In this document: piece by piece, positions 46,597 through 54,601 of the stretch
How positions within the stretch are numbered: position 1 is the first letter of the stretch
Layout: every line of letters begins with the position of its first letter
Assembly (NCBI GenBank): GCA_018815925.1
Contig: JAHIWS010000016.1
Coordinates: 1-59,174 of the forward strand
Direction of reading: 5' to 3'
Length of the DNA stretch: 59,174 nucleotides
Origin: Nanobdellota archaeon
GTDB taxonomy: Archaea > Nanobdellota > Nanobdellia > Pacearchaeales > GW2011-AR1
Notes under the pieces: generated by a model
Seen by the model: the letters and a program-made list of their open reading frames with translations, nothing else
What the model was told of the DNA's origin: nothing
Databases searched by the model: none
Made by a program: the position numbers and the translations under genes

Positions 46597-47038
46597 TTAT
46601 TTTAGATCTTTCAAGGAAATTAAAAATCCAACTTAAACCTTTTTGTAAAAAAGTAGAAATTGCTGGAAGTATTAGGCGCAAAGACAAAAAACCAGTAGAT
46701 GTTGATATTGTTTTAATTCCTAAAGAAAAAGAAAAAATTATTGAATTTTTAAATAAAAAAGGAGAATTTATTTCTGGTGGAGAAAAAAAAGATAGTTTTA
46801 AGATTCAAGGTGTAAAAGTTGAATTATATTTTACAACTCCTGAAAGTTGGGGGCAACTCTTTTAGCTTTTTCTAGTGAAAAAGGAGCTGCAATTAGGTTA
46901 AGGATGATTGCTAAAAGAAAAGGGCTTCATTTAAATCAGTATGGTCTTTACAAAAATAAAAAACTTCTAGCAGGTCGTACAGAAAAAGATATTTATAATG
47001 CACTAGGCAGAGTCTATAAAGAACCAGAAGATAGATAA
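46597..47038 (+). pseudogene. PolX-like nucleotidyltransferase, frameshifted at a G run
   Basis: VEIAGSIRRKDKKPVDVDIVLI ... VELYFTTPESWG | ATLLAFSSEKGAAIRLRMIAKRKGLHLNQYGLY.KKLLAGRTEKDIYNALG; frames differ across ttggggg near 46847-46851. Confidence 0.7.
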
Positions 47039-47096
47039 AACTCCCACATTCAAAAACAGAACTTTTGGTGAATGTTCTCTTGAACTAAAGTTCAAC

Positions 47097-47266
47097 GCCC
47101 TGAGCAGGAATCGAACCTGCGAGCCCAAAGGGCCCAGATGTTTGCTTTTGCTTCCATAGGAGGCAAAGAAAGAAACAACTTTCCGTGCCGAAAAGGAAGG
47201 GTTGTGAAGGGGAACTTTGGTTCCTATCATTAGCAATCTGGTGCAATACCATTATGCGATCAGGGC
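47097..47266 (-). tRNA. tRNA-Ser(GCT) with large intron
   Basis: Acceptor GCCCTGA/TCAGGGC; loop TTGCTAA; CCAGA/TCTGG stem; variable arm GCCCTTTGGGC; T arm GCAGG TTCGATT CCTGC. Confidence 0.85.
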
Positions 47267-47310
47267 ATAATAAAATAATATAATTTTAGCTTATAAATAT
47301 TAGCAATCCA

Positions 47311-47616
47311 TTAGAATTTGTATAACACTTTATTAAAGTTTTCTATCTTGCCTTTCTTGACCTCAATACCTTCTTTTTTTAATAGCTTAATTTTCTTTTT
47401 AACCCCAGATGCAAAATCTCCAACTTGTCCATTACTCTTAACAACTCTATGACAAGGCACTTTTGGCCAATTAGGGTTTTTATTCATAGCTGTTCCAACA
47501 GCTCTATATGCTTTACAATTTAATGCTTTTGCTAACTCGCCATAAGTTGTTACTTTTCCTTTTGGAACTTTTGATGTTAGTTTGTATATTTTCTCAGAAA
47601 AAGATTTAGAATTCAT
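47311..47616 (-). CDS. ogt: Methylated-DNA-protein cysteine methyltransferase (C-terminal domain type)
   Basis: GKVTTYGELAKALN; VPCHRVVKSNGQVG. Confidence 0.85.
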   Translation of the reverse strand: MNSKSFSEKIYKLTSKVPKGKVTTYGELAKALNCKAYRAVGTAMNKNPNWPKVPCHRVVKSNGQVGDFASGVKKKIKLLKKEGIEVKKGKIENFNKVLYKF

Positions 47617-47900
47617 TGAATTGTTCCTAATAATGTAAATCTTTTAACTTTTTCTCCAGCTTTAAATTTTTTGTTTTTATAGTTCATATTTTTTTGAAAT
47701 GTTTTATATCCACAAAATTCTTCTAAACTCCTATGCCATGTTTCTTCTTCTGGATAATTTTTTCCTCTATAAACTTGCTTATAAATTACAATTTTTTTAC
47801 TACGATCTTGTGGATAATCACTATTTCTAGAAACAGCAATTACTAAATATTTTCCACCTTTATAGTGTCTATAAAGTTCTCCAGGTACAGGGGTGCTCAT
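47613..47900 (-). CDS. DUF1653-like protein
   Basis: PGELYRHYKGGKYLVIAVS...IVIYKQVY..ETWHRSLEEF. Confidence 0.7.
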   Translation of the reverse strand: MSTPVPGELYRHYKGGKYLVIAVSRNSDYPQDRSKKIVIYKQVYRGKNYPEEETWHRSLEEFCGYKTFQKNMNYKNKKFKAGEKVKRFTLLGTIQ

Positions 47901-47941
47901 ATAATATTAAGTTTTTTGATATTTTTAAAAATTGCGAAGCT

Positions 47942-48349
47942 CTAATCCAGAGGCCAAAAATATGGTAGATCACTTTTTTCTTTCCATTTAAATTTTGAAT
48001 AGTATTCTTTGTTTTTTCTTAATAAATTGCTTCTGTGAGAGGAATGAAATTTTTTATTTCCCAACCACTTAGGAATAATTATTTTTCCTTTTATAATTTC
48101 AAGCTTCATCGTATTTTTATAACCTTTTGAAATCCAAAGTTTTACAGATTTGTTAAAATATAATTTAAGTGCATTTTCATATCCTTTCCATATTTTTACA
48201 GCAGGATGATTTCTCCATCCTCTTGTTTTTGTTTTATTAAGAAGAATATTAAGAATTTGGTAGGATTCTACTCTTTGTTTTCCAAGTCTTTGTCTATCTA
48301 AACTTTTTAGAGATTTCTTTAAATTTGGATAGGGTAAAAATGTTTGCAT
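47942..48349 (-). CDS. Pyrimidine-dimer DNA glycosylase family protein
   Basis: MQTFLPYPNLKKSLKSLDRQRLGKQRVESYQIL..GWRNHPAVKIWKGYE. Confidence 0.75.
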   Translation of the reverse strand: MQTFLPYPNLKKSLKSLDRQRLGKQRVESYQILNILLNKTKTRGWRNHPAVKIWKGYENALKLYFNKSVKLWISKGYKNTMKLEIIKGKIIIPKWLGNKKFHSSHRSNLLRKNKEYYSKFKWKEKSDLPYFWPLD

Positions 48350-48360
48350 TTTAAAAATGA

Positions 48361-48381
48361 AAATAGCGCGGGCAGGATTTG
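48361..48381 (-). repeat. Partial duplicate of initiator-tRNA 3' end
   Basis: aaatagcgcgggcaggatttg, identical to 48462-48482. Confidence 0.85.
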
Positions 48382-48464
48382 GGCCTCACAGCTGAACAAT
48401 GCTCGACCTGCATTTCAAAACAAGTTTGAAACACAAACCAAGGTTCAAATTTAATTAGTATAAA

Positions 48465-48619
48465 TAGCGCGGGCAGGATTTGAACCATGCGACCTTCGGG
48501 TTTCCTATGCAAGAGCGTAGGAATGAAAGATCCACGATCTTACTTATGGGCCCGACGAGCACTCCAGATTGAGCTCCACAAAATTCTTTCAAACTTTAGC
48601 AGATCTGCTCCACCGCGCT
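48465..48619 (-). tRNA. Initiator tRNA-Met(CAT) with two intervening sequences
   Basis: AGCGCGG/CCGCGCT acceptor; ATCTGGAGTGCTCGTCGGGCCCATAA ... CCCGAAGGTCGCA; extra ~36 nt in D arm and ~45 nt in anticodon loop. Confidence 0.8.
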
Positions 48620-48653
48620 ATATTAGTTAAGAAGGAATTTTCCTTATAAAGGT

Positions 48654-49748
48654 TTGTTTTTTAAGAATCTTTTAGTAGTAACTATATTTAATAAAAGGAA
48701 AAGTGTAAATAAGTATATGAACAAGTTATCAGCCCTAGATAAAAATATTGCAGAGTGTGTTGGATTATGGTTAGCAGAAGGAGACAATAAAACCAAGGCA
48801 GAGATAACATTTACAAATAATTGTTGGGAATTAATAGACCTCTTTTATAAGACAATTAATAAAATTTTTAGCACATATAATTATAATCCAAGAATCTACA
48901 TTTATACTCCTAATGGAGAAAAAGTTTATGTTCCCTATAAGAATTGTGTAGTAAAAAATTATATTCATAAGAGAGCAACAAAACCTTATTTTATTTTGAG
49001 ATTTGCATCAGTTCCTATGGTAAAGAAATGGAAAGAGATCATTAAAGACATGTTAAATAAAAAAAAGTTATATCCATTTATTTTAAGAGGGTTTTTTGCG
49101 GGTGAAGGAAATATTCATGAAAGTTCTCATAATAGAAGGGTTTTGAGATTAGCTCAAAAAAAACAAAAGGATTTTATAAACAATATTTTGAATGAACTAA
49201 ATCTTTATTTCTATTTTGAAACAGGAAATAGAACTTATGTAATATATAGAAAACCTACCTGGGATCTTTTTGCAAAATTTAATCTAGCAGATTTACATCC
49301 AGATAAAAAAGAAAAATTTTGGAGAGTATATGGGTCTTTTAAAGAGGAGCATTATCCTACAAATTATTTAATTAAAGAAGTTTACTCTATTCTAGATAAT
49401 CCTTTTACTACAATGGAATTGTCTGAGAAATTCAAAAGAACAATGGCAAGAATGCAAGATGTGTTGATTTTATTAAAAAAACAAGGAAAAATAAATAATT
49501 TTAGAGTAGGAAGTGTTGGTTATTGGACCAGAAACAAAAATTTGATTATAATCTCAAAACTTAAAAAGGAGTATTTATTATTTTTAGATGAATCAAAATA
49601 TACTTCAGAGTGTGCAAAACATTTTAAAGTATGTTGGAAATCTTCATATAATAGGCTTAAGGAGCTTGAGAAATTAAACCTAACAAGGAGGGAAAATAAT
49701 GGAAAATGGATGAAATTGTCAACAAAAAAGAACATTCTTGCAATTTGA
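48654..49748 (+). CDS. LAGLIDADG-type homing endonuclease
   Basis: Two LAGLIDADG-like motifs: ECVGLWLAEGDN and LRGFFAGEGNI. Confidence 0.75.
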   Translation: MFFKNLLVVTIFNKRKSVNKYMNKLSALDKNIAECVGLWLAEGDNKTKAEITFTNNCWELIDLFYKTINKIFSTYNYNPRIYIYTPNGEKVYVPYKNCVVKNYIHKRATKPYFILRFASVPMVKKWKEIIKDMLNKKKLYPFILRGFFAGEGNIHESSHNRRVLRLAQKKQKDFINNILNELNLYFYFETGNRTYVIYRKPTWDLFAKFNLADLHPDKKEKFWRVYGSFKEEHYPTNYLIKEVYSILDNPFTTMELSEKFKRTMARMQDVLILLKKQGKINNFRVGSVGYWTRNKNLIIISKLKKEYLLFLDESKYTSECAKHFKVCWKSSYNRLKELEKLNLTRRENNGKWMKLSTKKNILAI

Positions 49749-50448
49749 TCTTGGGCATAGACGACGCAGGTAGAGATCAATAGTTTACTTATATGTTTAT
49801 TATTGTTCGCCTTAAGGTCCAGTCTTAGGTCCAATGGTTTTAGCAGGTTGTCTTATTGATAATAAAATTGAAAAAGAATTTAAGAGGTTAGGAATAAAAG
49901 ATTCTAAACAATTAACTCAAAAAAGAAGAGAAATTCTTGCTGAAAAAATCAAAGAAAAAGCAGAAACTTTTGAAATAGTGGTGATTCATCCTTCTGATAT
50001 TGATAAAAAAAATGCAGAAGGAATTAACCTTAATAAGGTAGAGGCAATTGCTTCATCAAATATTATAAACAGGATAAATAAAGGTTATAATAAAATAAAA
50101 GTGGTTATTGATTGTCCTTCACCAATAATAAGTAAGTGGCAGGATTATGTAAAAACAAAAGTAAAAAATCTTTCAAATTTAGAAGTTTCTTGTGAGCATA
50201 AAGCAGATCAAAATCACATTGCTGTTTCAGCTGCTTCAATCTTAGCAAAATGTGTTAGAGAAACAGAAATGGATAAACTTAAGGAAAAATACGGAGGCGA
50301 GATTGGTTCTGGATATTGTTCAGATCCTTCAACTTGTAAATTCCTAGAAAAACATGCAAAAAAATACAAGGATGATGGACTTTTTAGACAAACTTGGATT
50401 ACCTGGAAGAGAGCCTGTGTACAAGCTGAACAAAGAAAATTAGTTTAG
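49745..50448 (+). CDS. rnhB: Ribonuclease HII, interrupted by 41 nt (49775-49815)
   Basis: LILGIDDAGR (49745-49774) + GPVLGPMVLAGCLIDN... (49816-50448); CEHKADQNHIAVSAASILAK. Confidence 0.8.
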
Positions 50449-50654
50449 TATTTACAATCAAATTTTCTAAAGAATTTGTTAACTGATCTTTCAAATTTTT
50501 TAAATATTTTATCAATTTCAGAGTGAATTATTAATTTAAGATATAAGCTACCTTCAGGAGTATTAAGAAATCTTTCTTGTTCTTCTCCAGTAGGATAATA
50601 TTTTTTCATAATATCCATACCTTTTCTATAAGTATCTCCAAATTTTTCTGGCAT
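50445..50654 (-). CDS. Small hypothetical protein
   Basis: 69 aa ORF. Confidence 0.4.
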   Translation of the reverse strand: MPEKFGDTYRKGMDIMKKYYPTGEEQERFLNTPEGSLYLKLIIHSEIDKIFKKFERSVNKFFRKFDCKY

Positions 50655-50662
50655 TTTGTAAT

Positions 50663-50815
50663 TTAATCTATTTTTCCAATTGTTTTATTAATATCATCTG
50701 CGATTTTAGTGACTTTTTTATCTAAATTAGTTATTATTTTTTTTGGAAATAGTCTAACAAAGAGAACATATCTCATAATTAAACTTTCTCTTCTTATATT
50801 TTGGTCGTATTCCAT
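50663..50815 (-). CDS. Small hypothetical protein (50 aa)
   Basis: MEYDQNIRRESLIMRYVLFVRLFPKKIITNLDKKVTKIADDINKTIGKID, read by hand. Confidence 0.4.
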   Translation of the reverse strand: MEYDQNIRRESLIMRYVLFVRLFPKKIITNLDKKVTKIADDINKTIGKID

Positions 50816-50897
50816 AAAAAACTTTATTTTAAAGGTTAATAAAATTATCTGTTAATGATTAAATTTATATATATATATATAATTTCTATATAGTATT

Positions 50898-53800
50898 ATG
50901 AATAAAAAAAGAGGTTTGATTATTTGTGTCCTAGTAGCTATTTTAATTTTAGAAATATTTTTTATGATAGAAAAAGAAAATATTTCCCAACAAATTCAAC
51001 AAGGTGTTTTTTTGAGCCCTGGGGTGGAGGGAAAAGTAAGGACATGCATTCCTTCTCAAGAAATTTGTGACGGAGAGGATAATGATTGTGATGTTGCTAC
51101 TGGAATAGAAAAAGAGTGTGGAGATGGTGTTTGTGGGGGAGATCTTTTTGATTCTTTTTTGTCTAGTGCAGAGTATCACGCGGATATTTTTAGTAATTTT
51201 AGTAATCTTTCTTTAGATAATATGGTTAAAATAGAATTAATTGATTTTAATGAAACAACAAACAAATCTTTATTAAAAATATTTTATACTGATTCAAATT
51301 CTACTTATGAACTAGGATTAGGAGAAACCATTATTTTAGAGAATAATTTAACTTTAAGTGTTTTTTCAAAATTATATTATGAAATGCATATGCAAACAAT
51401 TCCTAATGAAAATGAATTCTTTATAGAATTAGAAATAAACCAAACTCCCTATCTTTTGTCTCCAGGACAAAATCAAATGATTATTAATGGAGAAGAATTC
51501 ACCTTTTACCTTTTTACTTATGGTGTTTCTTCTTTGTGTTCTATTGTATCTCAATTACCTGGGGTTTGGGTTAATGTAGTGGCTATTAATATATCTAAGC
51601 AAGGAGAATTATGTTCTGATTTACGTTTAGTAAATTTAGGAGTGCCTTATAACAGATGTAATTTAACAGTAGAATTTACTAAAATAATTCCAAATTTTGA
51701 ATGCATTCCATCAACAGATGAAGCTATTCATTTTAAAATTAGTGAAGATGTTTTTTCTTGTTCTCAAGATTGTGGTTGTAATAAGGACCATGATTGTATT
51801 CTTTTATCTGGAGAAAATTATTATTGTCAAAATAATAATGTTTATGGCAAAAGGGTGGGTCAATGTGTAAATTCTATTTGTGAATTGATTATTTCTGATG
51901 ATGGAGAGGATTATTTAATTGAGAATTGTGGAGAAGGAAGTTGTGCTGAAGGATTAAGATGTTGTTTAAAAGAACCAGAACCTTTTTTTCCAATTGGTCT
52001 ATGGGATAGTGCATTTATGAATTTTAATTCTTCTTTAGATTTAAATGTTAATACTATTTTCCCTTTTATAGCAAATTTAAGTTATCGCGTACATGGAAGG
52101 GATTTACTTTTTTTAGAAGCACAAGAGCATCAATTAAAAGTCATTAGTAAATATGAGCGATTTGAGAAAGAGCAGGTTAATTTTTTTTGTGGTTATGATT
52201 CTCTTTTTAGACATATGGTTGGAGATGAGCCTAGCAGATATTCTGAAATTTTAGGGTTGGCTAATATTTACTCTACTATTAATTCTGTGGATTCTTCTCA
52301 TCCAGCTAATGTAAATGTTCACTTTTACCAAACTTTTGATGATTTTTTAGAAGAAGTTGAAGCTAATGAATTTGTGATGGATGTGTATCCTTTTGGAGAT
52401 TCTGTTTATCAAGATGAAGATTTTAAGGAGTATGATGAAATCATTTCAAATTATGCATACTCTCTATCCCTTACAAAAAATCTTACACAGAAAAAAGGAA
52501 TTCCTTTTTGGGCAACTACCCAGGATTTTTATGTTGAAACTGATGGTCAAGCAAGAGTTATTTTACCAGAAGAAATTAGATTAATAAATAATCTTCCTCT
52601 TGTTTATGGAGCAAAAGGGATTTTTTATTTTATTTTAAATAGTTTTGGGGAAGGAGATGATTGGGTAATAGGCCTTTTAGATAAAAATGGAGAGAAAACA
52701 GATAGATATTATGAGGTTCAAGATTTTAATTTAAAGCTCCAACAAATAGCCCCAATTCTTTTGGATTTAGATTCTACTGGAGCCTGTAATAGTAGATATA
52801 TAAATCTTCAAATAGATGACACAAATAATATAATTAATGGATGTTTTGAAGAAGGTTCTTTAAATTGGGGAGCAGGAGCAGAAAATGCTATTATTGAAGA
52901 TTCTGATTTTTGTTATTCTGGAAATAAATGTGCTAAGGCAATTAGGGGAAATTGGGGGTTTGACCAAAGTTTAACACTTGAACCTAATACTTTTTATGAA
53001 CTTAGCTTTTGGTTAAAAGATGGAACAACAGAAATAGGTTCTAGAGTGGCAATATGTTCTGAAGATGATGTGGGCTGGTGTGGAGAAAAATATATTAGTT
53101 GTGGTGGAGTAACTTTTAAAGGAGAAGGATGGGAAAAAATAGTTTGTGCTTTTACTTCTCCAGAATCAACTGATAATAATCCTTCCTTGGTAATCATGGC
53201 GGGTACTGATCCTTATGATGAAAATGAATATCATTATGTTGATGGTATTGTATTAAAAAAAACAAATAGGGGAGGATTTAGTTGCAATATTCCTTTGATA
53301 TATCAAGCTAATGGAAATGTTGAAATTGGAACTTTTTTAGATAAGAATGAAATAGAATATATTATGGTTGTTAATAGAGACACAATTAATTCAGTTGCAA
53401 CAGACATTCTTTTAAATAGTAAAATTAGCCAGGGAGAAGTTGATTTAACGGAGTTGTTAACTGATGAGATAGAAGAAGTTGATATTGTTAATGGAAAAAT
53501 ACCACTTATAAAAAATCTTGAACCTGGTGAAGGAAAAATATATAGGGTTCAATATCCCAATTTTCTATTATTTAATATTTCTCAAGGATGGTCTTTAATT
53601 TCTTTTAATAAATTACCTCAAAATAAGAGCATTGAAAATATTTTTAGTGGTTCTTTGGATAAAATTAGTGTAATAAAAACAGGTGATGGAGAAGACGAGT
53701 TGATTTACGATTCAGTGAATAATATTTCTACTTTAGAAGAAATTGGATTTGAAAAAAGTTATGATGTTTATTCTAATCAAAATTTTATATTCTCTGTAGT

Positions 53801-54554
53801 TGGTCAATCTCCAGAATTTCCCTTGTCTATAGAACTAAAATATTATGAGGATGGGTCTTTTAAATATATTGGGTATCCTTATGATTATGAATCAAATGTT
53901 GAAGAATTTTTTGCTCCAATTTGGGACAAGGTTTCAATTATTCAAGGTCAGGATACTTTTATTGTGCCAGGGGTTGGGGGAACTTTAACCACCCTTGAAC
54001 CAGGTCAAGGATATAAAATTGGTGTTACTGAGAATTTAACATTTTATTTTCCAATATACTCTCTTTGTGGAGATGCAAATAATGACGAAGCTGTTAATAT
54101 TTTTGATACTACCTATTTAATTAGTTATCTATACTTGGGAGGTCCAGCACCAGAATTTCCTCAATCATCAGATGTAAATAAAGATAATCTTATTAATATT
54201 TTTGATGTAACTTATTTAATTTCTTATTTATATTTAGGTGGGCCTGAACCTGATTGTAGTGGGGGAGAAGCTCCACAAACACAATTTCCAGGTCCTAATG
54301 ATCCAAGCCTAGAGGACATACAAAGACAACTTTCAGAAGCTCAGCAAGGAGAAGGTGTTGAGGAAGTTGTTGAAGTAGAACAAATACAAAAAGAACCTGA
54401 AGTCCCACAGGAAATAACTCCAACAAAAGTAGAAGCAGATAAAAACATTAACATAATAGAAAAAGAAATTAGCTCTAGAGAAATAATGCGAAGTCCTCCA
54501 GAGACTTCATTTTTAGAAAATATTTGGAATAGTATTAAGAGAATTTTTTCTTAA
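50898..54554 (+). CDS. Secreted multidomain glycosidase-like protein with CBM-like and dockerin-like domains
   Basis: Signal anchor; TIM-barrel-like region FPIGLWDSAFM...MVGDEPSRY...; CBM-like INGCFEEGSLNWGAG...; GDANNDEAVNIFDTTYLISYLYLGGP / SDVNKDNLINIFDVTYLISYLYLGGP dockerin repeats. Confidence 0.75.
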   Translation: MNKKRGLIICVLVAILILEIFFMIEKENISQQIQQGVFLSPGVEGKVRTCIPSQEICDGEDNDCDVATGIEKECGDGVCGGDLFDSFLSSAEYHADIFSNFSNLSLDNMVKIELIDFNETTNKSLLKIFYTDSNSTYELGLGETIILENNLTLSVFSKLYYEMHMQTIPNENEFFIELEINQTPYLLSPGQNQMIINGEEFTFYLFTYGVSSLCSIVSQLPGVWVNVVAINISKQGELCSDLRLVNLGVPYNRCNLTVEFTKIIPNFECIPSTDEAIHFKISEDVFSCSQDCGCNKDHDCILLSGENYYCQNNNVYGKRVGQCVNSICELIISDDGEDYLIENCGEGSCAEGLRCCLKEPEPFFPIGLWDSAFMNFNSSLDLNVNTIFPFIANLSYRVHGRDLLFLEAQEHQLKVISKYERFEKEQVNFFCGYDSLFRHMVGDEPSRYSEILGLANIYSTINSVDSSHPANVNVHFYQTFDDFLEEVEANEFVMDVYPFGDSVYQDEDFKEYDEIISNYAYSLSLTKNLTQKKGIPFWATTQDFYVETDGQARVILPEEIRLINNLPLVYGAKGIFYFILNSFGEGDDWVIGLLDKNGEKTDRYYEVQDFNLKLQQIAPILLDLDSTGACNSRYINLQIDDTNNIINGCFEEGSLNWGAGAENAIIEDSDFCYSGNKCAKAIRGNWGFDQSLTLEPNTFYELSFWLKDGTTEIGSRVAICSEDDVGWCGEKYISCGGVTFKGEGWEKIVCAFTSPESTDNNPSLVIMAGTDPYDENEYHYVDGIVLKKTNRGGFSCNIPLIYQANGNVEIGTFLDKNEIEYIMVVNRDTINSVATDILLNSKISQGEVDLTELLTDEIEEVDIVNGKIPLIKNLEPGEGKIYRVQYPNFLLFNISQGWSLISFNKLPQNKSIENIFSGSLDKISVIKTGDGEDELIYDSVNNISTLEEIGFEKSYDVYSNQNFIFSVVGQSPEFPLSIELKYYEDGSFKYIGYPYDYESNVEEFFAPIWDKVSIIQGQDTFIVPGVGGTLTTLEPGQGYKIGVTENLTFYFPIYSLCGDANNDEAVNIFDTTYLISYLYLGGPAPEFPQSSDVNKDNLINIFDVTYLISYLYLGGPEPDCSGGEAPQTQFPGPNDPSLEDIQRQLSEAQQGEGVEEVVEVEQIQKEPEVPQEITPTKVEADKNINIIEKEISSREIMRSPPETSFLENIWNSIKRIFS

Positions 54555-54601
54555 GTTTTTAACATCCTAATGTTTAAAAACTAGAGAGATTTTTTCTATG
54601 C

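Noticed and set aside
47003-47236. ORF of 77 aa on minus strand
   Set aside because: Lies within the tRNA-Ser(GCT) gene and its intron
49775-49815. Canonical bulge-helix-bulge intron in rnhB
   Set aside because: One register gives a 4-bp GATC/GGTC central helix, but neither outer nor inner helix pairs properly; not claimed as canonical BHB
49745-49834. T4 gene 60-style translational bypass of the 41 nt
   Set aside because: Matched take-off/landing codons (GGT/GGT) would delete the conserved Arg of DAGRG; kept only as an untested alternative
50866-50882. (TA)n tract upstream of the dockerin protein
   Set aside because: Simple AT repeat in an AT-rich genome; consistent with a promoter, not special
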